Shown here: piece after piece, positions 12,101 to 23,258 of the stretch
Layout: each line of letters starts with the position of its first letter
How positions within the stretch are numbered: the first letter of the stretch is position 1
Source of the DNA: Cercophora sp. LCS_1
Lineage: Eukaryota; Ascomycota; Sordariomycetes; Sordariales; Lasiosphaeriaceae
Direction of reading: 5' to 3'
NCBI GenBank assembly: GCA_036250225.1
Contig: JAPZLL010000006.1
Coordinates: 1,547,898 to 1,611,897 of the forward strand
Length of the DNA stretch: 64,000 bases
The notes under the pieces: model-generated
What the model was told of the DNA's origin: nothing
Databases searched by the model: none
Seen by the model: only the letters and a program-made list of their open reading frames with translations
Program-made: the position numbers and the translations under genes

Positions 12101-13905
12101 CGGCGGCTCACGAGACATGCTGGGGAATTGGAGGGGGAATGTCAAGTCAGCCGTGAGATCGAGACGAGAGGAGCCTGGAGCGTGCACACTGGCCGCGGTG
12201 CATTCGCAACCACTGGATCCAACTTTCTGGATAGTTGCTCGCTCTGACGGCTCAACCCTACGCTGACGGATGAGAGTCTGGGCTGGGTCGATGCAGGGTC
12301 GTAGCCGGGGCTGGAATGCACACCTGTCACCACGACGACCGAGGCATATCTCGCGCGCCTGCTGGCTTCAGCTTGCTCTCAGCAGCTGCTCTAACTGCAT
12401 GATGAGAGTGTGCATCAGGAAATTTGAGACGCGGGAAGGCAGAGGTTATAGATGGGTAGTCCATACACGTGATGGCGGCTGGGGATTATCAAGCGCGTTG
12501 AGACGCGCCAGCGTTCGGTCTCACGGCCTCAGTTCGCCTCGGCGCCACACCTGCCCGGCGAGCGTTGCCCTGAGCCCACCCTGCAAGGAACCCGCATTTG
12601 TTGATGAGGTCCGCAACAGGGCACTAAAAAAGGTGAGCAGCGAATGGAATACCACGCTGAATCGACTGAAATGGCAGGAGTGGCGTCGATAAACGATGAT
12701 AATTGGGGCTCTCAAACAGAAACGGGCAAAATGGAGCAGAGTGGGGATTTCATCAAGCGATAATTCCACTAACGTCTTGAGTGGCAGTTGCGGCCCTGTG
12801 AAAGGGAGGAAGCGTGACATTGCGAATCTCAGCATGACAACAGCGAATTTTGCCGACCTGATCAGTCAGATAGTCCCGAGATGACCGGCAAGGGCAGCGC
12901 GATGCGTCGCTCCCCTTTTCTTGTCGTCGTCTCCCTCTCGTGAGCGCTGGTGAGCATCAAAACACATTCCCTTTTTCGCTCGCGAGAATTGCCTGCCGAC
13001 GACCACCGACCCCAGCCCAATGCTTGAATGCCTTGCAGGCGCCACTTCGTGATTGCCAATTCGGCATCTTCCTCAGCACTTGTTTGGTCAGATCGGGTTT
13101 AGAACGACGCAGGGCGACGCCAGATTCTCACCGCACCTGGTTGAAGAGCTCTCTCGTCGCTGCAGCCGCACCAAGACAGCGACGCTAGCCGTCAGGGGCC
13201 AGACTTCGTCAAGCTTGATCATCGCGCGAATCCTCAGTTCACCCGCAATTGTTCCCTGTCTGCACCACACGGGCCCAGCTGCACCCACAGCTCACGGACA
13301 ACCGCTGAATCCCCGACTGCTACCCTTGAGAGCAGGGGTCCGACCTCCCTCACCGATTGTCACACCCACTTTCCTCACCCACATTCCCCGTCTCCCATCC
13401 TTCACCTCCACCTCTCGAGACACTATCCGCAACACCATTTCTGCTCTCCCCCGCATCTTTGCTCGTCTTGTGCACAGCCCTGCTTGGCACGACTGGCATC
13501 CCTCCCTCGGATCTTTGTTTCCTTCCGGTCCCTTGCGTCTGCAACCCGAGACCCATATTCTGTGCAACTTTCCCCTGGCTGGATTCGTCTCGAGGGAAAA
13601 CCCCAGTTCTCCCGTCTGCCGGAAACAACACCTTTCTGACCCTACACTTCACCCACACGACATCGAACAAACTCACTACCTGGAGCTGCTGAAATCTGCT
13701 GGTCTTGCAGAAGAGTGAAAGAGATTGGAAGACGCACTTGACGTGCTCGAGGAACGGTGATTGGGACTGGAAGACGTGTTTGGTCGTGCCTCGACTGCTC
13801 GCAGCCTTTGATCCCTCTCGTCGTCAAAGTGGACTCGAACCGGACCTTCTATGCTCGCGTCGACAGCTGCCCGCTAGGAAGGATCGGTGTGGAATAGAAT
13901 CACAG
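9148..13905. other. 4.7 kb gene-free region between divergent INO1 and LIM genes
   Basis: The left part is the INO1 promoter and the right part (about 13000-13900) is CT-rich and likely the leader of the LIM gene. In between I see only overlapping short frames on both strands, the longest about 162 codons (10274-10762) and 221 codons (13053-13718). None has a recognised domain or a good splice partner. No transposon ends, tRNA or long repeat were seen. A non-coding RNA or a lineage-specific gene cannot be excluded. Confidence 0.45.
9567..9585 (-). promoter_or_regulatory. candidate TATA box and CCAAT motif upstream of INO1
   Basis: Read on the minus strand this is CCAAT, a few bases, then TATAAAAAG, about 420 bp upstream of the INO1 start codon. 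I saw no ATG in the strand between it and the start codon, so the leader would be uORF free. A leader of about 390 nt would follow if it is used. I did not find a clear inositol-responsive CATGTG element near it. Confidence 0.4.
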
Positions 13906-16317
13906 ATGGCCGCCATGCCACGGGAGTCGGCTTTCATGCCAACAGTAAAATGTTCGACATGTGGTAACCAGGTCGAAATCTCGCTGATGGGCGAGCATCT
14001 TTGCAGCGGAGCACCGGCATCAGACCGTGAGTTGTCGACGTGCGGCGAGGCGTATCCTCAAACTGACCTCCAAGCAGCCGTGCCACCGATGCCTGCACCG
14101 TCCATTTTTGACAGGTTCGCGCTGCCGTCGCTGCCCTTTGGCATGTCGGGGTCCTCGGCCCCAGCCGAGAAGCAAACCCGGATACCCATGCCTCCCAAGG
14201 TGGACACCAGTGCAGCCAGTACGCGTCACCTCCTTGACCCCAAGAATGACGCTGCTAACCAGAGCCCAGATCGTGCATACATCAACCAACAAGGCCCATT
14301 GACGCCATTGAGTTTCTCAAGTGGTTCGAGGAGCGTGTCTCCCAAAACACCGAGTGGACGACCTGGGGGTGGGAAATCAGATGAATACTTCGGACCACAA
14401 ATCGCCAATGATTCACCGCCACCAGGACAGCGAAGGCCTGGCGGCTATGGTGGCTTTGGTGACGATAACCTGGATGACTCCTTGTACCCATCCAATGTCC
14501 CCAAAAAGCAGGCACCCAACCTGCTAGAACGCATGAACAGCATCGCCCCAGGGCCTCTTGATACTGGGCGACGACCATCGACCGCCTCTAGGGGCGGCTC
14601 CATCAACGACGAGCGCCCCGGGACGTCGGCATCGAACATGAGCAGCAGCTTTGACAGCTTGAAGGGTGCACCGAGAGCACCCAGGAAGAATGGTTACGGA
14701 GGGTTCGGGCCGCCGTCAATGCGAGGCCAGGAAGACCCAGCACCGGAGCGACTAGGCATGCCGAACCGTTCTGAGACATTTCCTCGACCCAGCGATGCTG
14801 CGGAGACGCCCGTACGAACCCCGTCAGCTCCATCTGGCTCCCGCCCCGAAAGATTCAGGCGCCCCTCGGCTGCGCAGGAACAGCCACCCATGACGAGCGA
14901 GCGAAGTCGGAGACCAAGCCGAGGGCCGGACACATCTCGACCACCACCTCCACGCATCAGCACAATTCCGACCCCGGGCGTGCCCTCAATTAACTTGGCA
15001 GCCGAGTTTGGGATTGGGAACCCCTACCACACACCCTCTGAATCAACCGTGTCGTCTATTTCATCGGGTTACAGTCAACCCGATCGTCGCCCGAGCCAGG
15101 CGAGCTCCCGTTCGAGTCCGCCCAGGTCCGTGGCATCAAGAGCAGGCCGAAACCCATCCGATACCTCGAGCTTTGACAATCTCATGGCAGATTTGCAGTC
15201 TACCATGAGTGAAACGGACCCGAAGGCTCTCCCGCCATCTCCTCTTCCGCCACCGCCGATCGAAAAACGGCCCCGGGGTCTGCCTCCAATCAACAGGCCA
15301 CCCCCTCCCGAGCGAGGATACGATCCGCGGATTGACCCTGCGATACAAAATCCAAACACGCGCCGGCCACGATCCCCGCTCTCGCCTTCCTTCGATACCG
15401 GCTTTCTGGACGACCCTACTGCGCAAGGTGGATCTGGTCCCAACCTGTCTCCCAGATTCGGCCCTCCGCCGTCGCCGCGATGGGGGACCTCGCCAGACCG
15501 AAGCAGGGATCGATCTCGGTCCGGGCCGGGAGGGGAGGCCGCGAGAGCTGCACGGTCTCAGTCACGAACACGCGAAATCGAGAGGATGCGATCCCAGTCC
15601 CGAAACCGCGAGGCGGAGAGAAAACGTTCTCAATCCCGACCACGAGAGCCTGAGCCTACTCGGACGCGCTCCCAGTCGAGGCCGCGACAAGGTTCCGCAG
15701 TTCCATCGTCGCGAGGCGACTGCAAGGCTTGCAGTTTGCCGATCACCGGCAAGTCCATCTCTAGCGCCGACGGTCGCCTGACTGGACGGTATCACAAGGC
15801 ATGTTTTGTCTGCTTCGAATGCAAGGAGCCGTTTTCCTCGTCGACCTTTTACGTACTTAACGACCGGCCATACTGTGAGATGGACTACCATAAGCTCAAC
15901 GGCAGCTTGTGCGGCAGCTGCGGAAACGGAATCGAAGGGCAATACCTGGAAGACGAATCGACCAAGAAACACCACGTCGGCTGCTTCCGGTGCGCCGACT
16001 GCGGTATGGCGCTGAGGGATGGATATTTCGAGGTGGACGGCAAATCTTATTGCGAAAAGGACGCATGGAGGCGTGTGCAACAACCTTGGATGGCGGGTGG
16101 CATGAACGGCCCGGGTCCAGGCCCCAGCCCGATGAACCCCATGATGGGTGGTCCTGGAGGTCCGAGGAGAGGTCCGAGCCCGTTGAACCCTGGCCTGCCC
16201 GGAGGACCGCGGATGGCTGGTGGATTCGGCTTGCCGATGGGGAACCGGCTTCAAGCGCCGGGGCCGGGACCGCGGCCGAGGATGGAGAAGCGGATGACGA
16301 GACTGGGGATGATGTGA
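13906..16317 (+). CDS. paxillin-like LIM-domain protein
   Basis: Start chosen at MAAMPRES (13906), although the frame is open 201 bp further up, because the conserved N-terminal zinc-binding stretch CSTCGNQVEISLMGEHLC follows at once. A 51-nt in-frame intron (14027-14077, GTGAGT, branch CTGAC) is proposed; without it the frame is still open. The spliced product is 786 residues. The middle is long, Pro/Ser/Arg rich and disordered, with an RSQSR-type repeat at about 545-585. Two LIM domains follow, the first starting at about residue 589 (CKAC, then HKACFVCFEC) and the second at about 652 (CGSC, then HVGCFRCADC), and then a Gly/Pro/Met-rich tail. Fungal paxillin-like proteins (Pxl1) organise actin and Rho signalling at growth sites and septa; that role is inferred by architecture. 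It could instead be another LIM adaptor. Confidence 0.85.
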   Translation: MAAMPRESAFMPTVKCSTCGNQVEISLMGEHLCSGAPASDRELSTCGEAYPQTDLQAAVPPMPAPSIFDRFALPSLPFGMSGSSAPAEKQTRIPMPPKVDTSAASTRHLLDPKNDAANQSPDRAYINQQGPLTPLSFSSGSRSVSPKTPSGRPGGGKSDEYFGPQIANDSPPPGQRRPGGYGGFGDDNLDDSLYPSNVPKKQAPNLLERMNSIAPGPLDTGRRPSTASRGGSINDERPGTSASNMSSSFDSLKGAPRAPRKNGYGGFGPPSMRGQEDPAPERLGMPNRSETFPRPSDAAETPVRTPSAPSGSRPERFRRPSAAQEQPPMTSERSRRPSRGPDTSRPPPPRISTIPTPGVPSINLAAEFGIGNPYHTPSESTVSSISSGYSQPDRRPSQASSRSSPPRSVASRAGRNPSDTSSFDNLMADLQSTMSETDPKALPPSPLPPPPIEKRPRGLPPINRPPPPERGYDPRIDPAIQNPNTRRPRSPLSPSFDTGFLDDPTAQGGSGPNLSPRFGPPPSPRWGTSPDRSRDRSRSGPGGEAARAARSQSRTREIERMRSQSRNREAERKRSQSRPREPEPTRTRSQSRPRQGSAVPSSRGDCKACSLPITGKSISSADGRLTGRYHKACFVCFECKEPFSSSTFYVLNDRPYCEMDYHKLNGSLCGSCGNGIEGQYLEDESTKKHHVGCFRCADCGMALRDGYFEVDGKSYCEKDAWRRVQQPWMAGGMNGPGPGPSPMNPMMGGPGGPRRGPSPLNPGLPGGPRMAGGFGLPMGNRLQAPGPGPRPRMEKRMTRLGMM

Positions 16318-18363
16318 TCCCAGCGACCGCATACAACCCGACATTATAATAAGCCGACGATTTGACGATTTTCCTTGTCTCATATACCCATCTTTTGTTC
16401 CTTGGTTACGAGATTCTTGTTGTTGGAGGCAGTGCCCTCAAAGGGTGTTTTAGGTTCATATTCTGGGAGCAAGCAAAAAGGCAGATACCCGCTTCAAGCA
16501 ACATTTTCACACTCATGATCTCTATCTTTGGCCCTGGGGCTGACGCTCTCATTTGTCGAGCAAGCTTGTGGTTATCACCTATACACTGTACTATCTGTAC
16601 GCGTTTGCTGCGCATTCGCTCGTTACACTGAATTGAAAAGATTGGCGGGGTTGCTTGCTGGAGAACAGACAAGCAGGATGAGGAACGGTGGATGGGGGAG
16701 GAGAGAAGGAAAACGGGGCAGGCGGATGGATGGTGTGGTGTTGGAGGATGTACTTGTACTGCTAGATAATACTTAATGCTAGTACAGCCCCGAAAGCGAT
16801 CAAAATGGTTGCCGAGCGAAATCAACAAAATGTGTTGCAATGCAGTCTGTCCCACCATTGCGTGTGATGTGATGTATGTGATGTGATGCTACACGCCGAG
16901 CATTATAGTCAAGTCGAGTCAAGTCGAGGCGAGGCGGTGTAGGGATGTGGCACTGTGGTAGTGGAAACGGAGAGGCCAAGAGTCTAGATGGCGCTTTGTC
17001 ATTTCACTCAAGGGCTTGAGACGGCGGACTGTGAGATCAGTGGAAATGGTGGTGGCGGGATCGGCGTTTCGTTCCGTTTCGTTTCGTTTTGGTGGTCATA
17101 ATACGCTACATATGGAGAAGAAAATGCGAGGTTTGGGTTGGGGGTTGGGATTGGGGTGGGATGACGTTGAAAAACAATCTCGGCAGTTGTGCTGTAGTCA
17201 GCAAAAAGCAATGAGAGATCCTGGGGATTGATGAATGCGGCTGAACCCGAATGAGAGACGTGCAGTGCAGGCAGGTCGCAGCGGGCCGGCCGCGGATGCA
17301 GGTAATAAGTATTCCTTGGTAAGGGATCCTTGGTCATCGGATGCCCATCGGATTTGGGTTCTTTTTCCTCGGGACTTTTGATGTTGAAGCTTCTCCATTC
17401 TCTGATGATACAAAAAGCACACTTGATCACTCTTCGGGGGGGGGGGGGGGGCATTCGGGGTGGTCATGAAATTCTCGCGATCGCGTGGCGTCCAAATTTC
17501 CCCACCTGAAGTTTTGCTTTTTTTTTTTTTTGCGTTGCTGCACGACATCCAGACTGTGGCGTTTTCCTCGTGAGTCTTGGCATATGGATTGGGAAGGGAA
17601 CGAATTCGGAGTTTCATATCCGTACCCATTACGCTAAACAGATGTCACCGGTTACACTGCGTTGTTGTGTGCTAGGGGCACTCTTTTTAGGGGTCCATTT
17701 TGTGCCCGGCTACCGAGATCCAGACCGTTTTCTTGGCCATGACAGAACGGAGAGAGGGCGTTTGGTTCGGCTCGTTTTGCGTCACTCGTCAAGGGCCGGG
17801 TCGAGGGTAGCGCGGGGGCGTGCTGGTGGCTTGTTCTCGTCCTGGACGCATGTTGGGAATAGGGGGTGGTGCCCGCCAGCACGTTGAATTGTGGGCGCGC
17901 GATATGGCGCGATGGAACATTTGGATGGAGGCATTGTGTGTGTGTGCTTCGTGCTAGGCTGTTCCTTCCTCGCGCTTTTCCCTTCAGTAGCGCTCCCCCC
18001 TCTCTGCTAGTATTTGCTTGGGTTCCCCTCCCTCGCTCGCGTCGGTGACGCCCTTTGGTTTTTTTGATACTTTTTATCTCTTGTTGGTACCAATTTTGGT
18101 GACGCGTGTAACGTTCTTCACGGCATGACGTTTTGAGTTCTTTGCGTTTCCTTCTCTTGATACCCGGCTTTTTAATCGGCCATCCTCTCGTTTTACTTGG
18201 TATCGTTTGGGCGACACTCTTATCTTGTTGGTTTTTCCGGTTGGTAACCTGCCCAGGTGTTTTGGGCGAAGACGATTTGGCTGGGTATGGTGGGTTGGCT
18301 ACGGATCTAACCTTTCTTCCGGTGCTTCGTGAGCTTGTTGGTGGCACTTTCCCTACTTCTCAG
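16318..18363. other. intergenic region with homopolymer tracts
   Basis: About 2 kb between the LIM gene stop and the first supported exon of the DUF3405 gene. It contains a run of 16 G (17436-17451), a run of 14 T (17518-17531), CGTTT-type pentamer repeats near 17065-17090 and GATGT repeats near 16862-16890. The part after 17900 is T-rich and may be a leader. No domain-bearing frame. Confidence 0.5.
17436..17451. repeat. G16 homopolymer
   Basis: Sixteen consecutive G on the plus strand. Such tracts are unstable and can form quadruplexes only with further runs; none is adjacent. It may also be a site of sequencing error. Confidence 0.9.
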
Positions 18364-20563
18364 GCACAATGTCTCGCCGAATTTTTGGGCGCTGCGAACG
18401 CTTCCATTGGTCACCATCTTTATTCTTGCAGTGTGTTACCTCCAGTATGGGCAGGAGGAGTATGTGTCTGGTACCTTTCGTCTCTTTGGAGGGAGTGGGC
18501 GGCATGTCGGACGTCCAAGGCCAAGCCGATTCCCTATGGCTGTCCCTGGTAGGTTTAACGTCATGTTTCGCCGACATCTTGCTTACCCCGGACCCTAGAA
18601 ACACGACAAAGTGTCTTGAACGAGAGGCAAAGGGAGTTTGAGAGGGAAGCCAGGGACCTAGAGAGGTACGTACCAAGCCACCAGGACCTGACATTGGCTT
18701 ATACATTCAAGCGCCCCCTGAGCAGGTACTATCTACAGGAGCAACCTCGGCAACCTCGAAAAGAAGAGCTCGAGAGTTCTAGGTTATGATGATGCCCTCG
18801 AGCCGACGGAAAGGGCCGTCCCCTTTAGCGCCGAGAAACCATACAAATTCGACCCCTATCCATACAACCGGGATGCTTGGCAGTCCCAACACGCCGACTA
18901 CGTTCCATGCGAGGGCCCCTCGGGCGTGATTGAGGATATCCATGTCTTCAAGGGACATCCGAAAGGATTCCCGGTTCCGGGCTTTGGGGGCTACGATATT
19001 CTGGGTCTGTCCGAGAACCTCTGCTTCGAGAGAGAGACTCGAATGGGCCACTACGGGCTGGGGCCAGCGAAGGATAGGAGGGGGGAGAATGTAAACCGGG
19101 ATAAGGCGAACTGGGGAGAGCTGCAGAAGCAATGCCGCGAGCGAAATAGTGAGCGATACAAGCTGGCAGGCCCCACGAACAAATACCTCCGGTTACTCGA
19201 CGACGACGACAAGCATGGCCTCGAGGAGGAGATAGCTGGCGCCGTCGATCTGAGGGCAAAGGCTTCTACTCGTGTCCAGCGCCGGGACCCCAACGGACGG
19301 TTACAACCCGACGAGGCAGAACTCGCAAAGAACACAACAACAAAAGTCAAGGAACCGGGGACAGCCCTGATACTGCGCTCGTTCACCGGAAAGGAATACA
19401 GCGAGAACGACAAGCAGCTCATTCGCTCTCTCATCACGGAGCTGGGTCTGAGAACAGGAAGAGAATACGAGGTCTTTCTCTTTCTTCACGACAAGGAGAA
19501 CAACGCTGCCATCTGGTCGAGCGAAGAAGTCTATAGGGCGACAGTCGAGAAACAGGTGCCCCCCGAGTTTTGGAACATTACGGTCCTATGGAACGAAGAC
19601 AAGGTGCAGCGAACCTACCCCAAACTGACCCCCAAGGCTCGCCTCGCCCACAACGGCCAGTTCTCCCCAGTGCAGATCTTCATGCAAGAGTACCGCAAGT
19701 TTGACTGCGTGTGGAACTGGGAGATGGACTCGCGCGTCATCGGCCATCACTACGACCTCCTCACCAAGCTCTCGACCCTTGCTCGCGGCCAGCCCCGGAA
19801 GTTTCTCTGGGAGCGCAATGAGCGCTACTATATTCCCTCGGTTCACGGAGACCACACCACCGCCTACCGCAAGAACATCTTCCGAACCCACGCCGACTCT
19901 TCCACCAAGGGCGCTCCTCCAAGTCCCATCACTCCCATCGACCCCAAACCGCCGGTGCGTACACCTGATGAGGATGGCTACGTCTGGGGCGTTGGCGAGG
20001 AAGCAGATATCATCACTCTTGCGCCCGTGTTCAACCCCGTCAACAGCAACTGGATCCTCCGCAACCAGGTCTGGGGCTACCGCTCCCGCGACTTTGCCTG
20101 GGGTGACCTCCCCCGTCGCGCCACCGTTACCACGCAGCTCCGTGCGCCCAGAAAACTGATGGATATTATGCATGTCGAGGATTTGCGTGGGAACCACGTT
20201 GCTTCGGAGATGGCAGCGCAGACGGTTGCTTTACTTCACGGTCTGAAAGCTGTATATACGCCCATCCCCGTCTTCTTTGACCGCCCGTGGGAGGGCAAGC
20301 AGCTGGCCAAGTGGTTCAATGGCGGGCCGAGGGGTGAGAGTGGGAGTTTTGGGAGTGCGATGGGGTGGGGGATGGAAGGGCGATTTCAAGGCTCGACGTG
20401 GTATTACCGCGCTGGCCCTCCGCAGAGGTTGTATAACAACTGGATGGGGGCTGAAGATTCGGGGATCGGAGGGGAGGCGTGGGAGAAGGAGAATGGGAGG
20501 GTGTGCTTGCCTACGGTGCTGTTGCATCCCATTAAGGAGGTGAGGCAGGGCAAAAAGGCATGA
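18364..20563 (+). CDS. DUF3405 type II membrane protein (start codon not resolved)
   Basis: Supported exons: from about 18364 to 18548, 18599-18665 and 18739-20563, with 50- and 73-nt introns; 691 residues from 18365. Near the N-terminus is one hydrophobic segment (LPLVTIFILAVCYLQYG), then a charged stem (RQREFEREARDLER), then a large globular region containing GTALILRSFTGKEY, DCVWNWEMDSRVIGHHYDLL and WGDLPRRATVTTQ. These are features of the fungal DUF3405 family (PF11885), presumed Golgi/ER-lumen proteins of glycosyltransferase-like fold and unknown activity. No ATG precedes the membrane segment in frame: the frame is closed by a TAA at 18308. A 5' exon joined at AG 18362-18363 is likely, for example one ending at 18284 before GTATGG with the CTAAC at 18307-18311 as branch point. 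The ATG at 18369 is in a different frame. Confidence 0.75.
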
Positions 20564-21225
20564 GGGTCTGGTTTTGATAAGGTGGTAATGGAAGAGTGGT
20601 GTTATCTCCCTCCAGCACTTGCCTCGTAACCGTGGAAACAAAACGAGATTGAAGCCATTGGCCTCTCAACGTTCGGAGATTCGGGATGCTAGATAGTTCA
20701 GCAATCGTCTCCGGACATGAGCGAAAAACTAAGAAGACTTTCTGTGCCAAGCATGAGTGCCACGCGAAAAGGGGGATGCCCAATCACCATTCGCCCAGCG
20801 CTTGTCCAGGGAAGTGACAAGCCGACGGCAGACGATGAGTGGTCCGCAGAATTGCGGGACGAGGAGGCCACAATTTCCGCGCAGGTACGGGAGACGGAAG
20901 GGGCGGAGCGGGGCAACCCGACGCAACGCAACTGCGAGTGAGCTTCCCTTCGTGCAACACGCCGAGTCAGTCAGCTCGCGTCGCAACTTGGGAACGGCGC
21001 AACTTTGTCACTTCACCGCCTGCTTCTCTTGACAACTTTGGACTTTGGACTTGCTGCCTTGATATCAACTCTCGACTTACCTACTGCCTTGGGCTTTTGA
21101 GACACTTCAGCAGGAGCTGCAACGGGTATTAAAGACGGGGTTCCTTCCCTCGATATCAGCCTCACTGAACCGACTTTCACAACCAGTTCACACATCAAGC
21201 GCTCTTCTAGGAAGATCATCAAAAA
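20564..21225. other. intergenic spacer
   Basis: About 660 bp between the DUF3405 stop and the phosphatase start, same strand. The region from about 20960 to 21225 reads like a leader ending just before AAAAATGGC. No other gene is visible. Confidence 0.5.
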
Positions 21226-22106
21226 ATGGCAACAGCAGCAGACCTCCTCACCATCTCACAAACAGACGTCCAAGAGCCCCTCCCCAACGAGCAAGTGTCC
21301 TCCCTCCTCAGCACCCCACCATTCGTCTATGTCCCGGGAACATTCAACACCCGCGACATAGGCCTTGTTCCAGGCTCCAGCATCAAACCAGGCTTAGTCT
21401 TCCGCACCGGCTCACTGGGTGGTCTCCAGGACCAAGGCAAGGCGTTGCTCAAGGATACACTGGGCATCAAGACGATCTTTGACCTCCGCTCGATCCGGGA
21501 ACACGCCAGCCAGCCGTACCCCGAGATTGAAGGGATTCAGATCGTGCGGACGCAGTCCCAAGAGGATGATGCGGTTGTTGAGCTGAGTGATTTTGTTGAG
21601 GGGGAGGGTGAAAGCGGATACACAAAGATGTATCTGGATGTGTTGAGGATGTATGCGCAGGGTTTCAAGGAGATGTTGGAGCATGTGAGGGACAGGCCGG
21701 GGGAGGCTTTTTTGTTTCATTGCAATGGTACGTTGGGTCTCCATGATGCTATGGGGAAAGCTGACGTCTCATAGCTGGTCGTGATCGGACTGGTGTCGCT
21801 GCGGGTTTGCTTCAGGCGCTTGCGGTAACGGACCCCGATGCTATCACGCTGGATTTTATGCTCTCGCGTATCGGCACAGAGCCGGCGCGGGCACAGCTTC
21901 TTGCGTTTGCGATGAAGGGTGCTGGGATTACGGAGACGAGCGCGCCGGGGTTTCATAATCTGGTGTCGCTCAAGATTGTCTGCTGGAATGCGTTTGTTCA
22001 GTCGCTCAACCGTGAGCACGGTGGTTGGACGGGCTACGCGAAGACACTTGGCTTCTCGGAGGATGACCTCTTGACGATCAAGCGGAACCTCACGGGGAGC
22101 GACTGA
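21226..22106 (+). CDS. tyrosine-protein-phosphatase-like protein (Y_phosphatase3 family)
   Basis: Exons 21226-21727 and 21775-22106 (47-nt intron) give 277 residues. The splice recreates the phosphatase loop HCNAGRDRTG at 165-174, with C166 as nucleophile and R172 as phosphate-binding arginine. NTRDIG at 41-46 and TIFDLRS at 83-89 are the other conserved elements of the fungal/bacterial tyrosine phosphatase-like family (PF13350). Members remove phosphate from tyrosine or from phosphoinositides; the substrate here is unknown. The ATG is preceded by AAAA, a good fungal context. The length fits the family (about 250-280). Confidence 0.88.
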
Positions 22107-22665
22107 TGGAAGGGTTCCGAGATATCCGTATCATCATTTGCCAAGACTTACGCGCAATCAGATGAACAACCTTTGGAGTAGAACATCATCAGTGTCGTCA
22201 CTCCTCTTTGTTGGTGATGGTCCCTCGTGGGTGGGCTTTCAAGCCAGGCCGCAATGACATCATAGGTGGTGTGGTGGGGCGCCAGCGGTTCAACAGCCAA
22301 CCCCTGAAAGACCCCTAAGGAGCCTGTTGCGATGTCAACGAATCATATTGCCAGACAACCCAGCCGCTGACGCCCGCTGCCATGGGCCACCCGAAAGACG
22401 TCAACCCTTCTTGCATGTTCAGGAATCAGGGTCCTGAACAAGTTTCTCTAGTGTGCAACACTTGAACACGTTGCGATGGCCTCTTTATTGGCCTGATGTC
22501 ATGGTTTTCATTGACAGCAAATCCGTCTACTTAAGTCCGCATCTCTTCCCAAACGTCGTGTCAGAAATCACATTATCAGTACTATCAACGATAACAGCTC
22601 AACTTTTTACCAAGACCAAACACACCAAACCCACCCAAGCAAATATCAACCCCCAAGACACAAAC
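22107..22665. other. intergenic spacer
   Basis: About 560 bp between the phosphatase stop and the small basic protein start. The part after about 22540, with CAAAC/CCAAG-rich sequence, is a likely leader. No gene seen. Confidence 0.5.
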
Positions 22666-23016
22666 ATGCCTCTTCTCCCCACCCGCCGCCGTCACCACGT
22701 GACTACCACCCACACCACCGTCGCCCCTCGGCGTCGCGGCTTCTTTGCTCGCAGGTCTCGTCCTGTTCGTGCAACGCGCGCCACTCCGGTCGTGCATCAC
22801 CAGAAGAGGCACGCTACTATTGGCGATAAGATCAGTGGGGCGCTGCTTAAGCTCAAGGGGACGTTGACCGGTCGTCCTGGGCAAAAGGTATGTCGATCCA
22901 TATGAGTGAATGGGTGGTGGGAATATGGTGTTGACTGGTTGGGGAATTAGGCTGCTGGTACGAGGAGGATGCATGGGACTGACGGAAGGGGACAGCGGAG
23001 GAGACGGTTCTTTTAA
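22666..23016 (+). CDS. small conserved basic fungal protein (about 95 aa)
   Basis: Exons 22666-22887 and 22951-23016, joined by a 63-nt intron (GTATGT to ATTAG), encode 95 residues. The product is strongly basic: MPLLPTRRRHHVTTTHTT, a Arg/His-rich middle, then KRHATIGDKISGALLKLKG, LTGRPGQK and, after the splice, AAGTRRMHGTDGRG. The GDKISGA.LKLKG.LTGRPG.KAAGTRRMHGTDGRG block is one I know from small proteins across filamentous ascomycetes; its function is unknown. The upstream frame is open but the ATG at 22666 is in a clear ACAAACATG context. The conserved block crossing the intron supports the gene being real. Confidence 0.78.
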
Positions 23017-23231
23017 GTCGGCGGTTGAAGCAATGAATGTACGAACATGAAGGGATGAAGGGATGAGTTGATGAGTGCATGATTATGGTAGACGGTGATG
23101 GGATACCCTGTTTTATCGAGAAATGATATGATTTGAAATTACTTCTTGTGTGTTTGTTGGATTGATACTCCACGCCCTCGCACGCACTGGGGTTGGACGG
23201 GGGAACTCTCATCGATTGCGGAACTGTACAG

Positions 23232-23258
23232 TTCAACGCATTCAACGCATTCAACGCG
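23232..23258. repeat. 9-bp tandem repeat, three copies
   Basis: TTCAACGCA is repeated three times head to tail; the third copy ends in G. It is a tiny minisatellite just downstream of the small basic protein gene. Confidence 0.9.
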
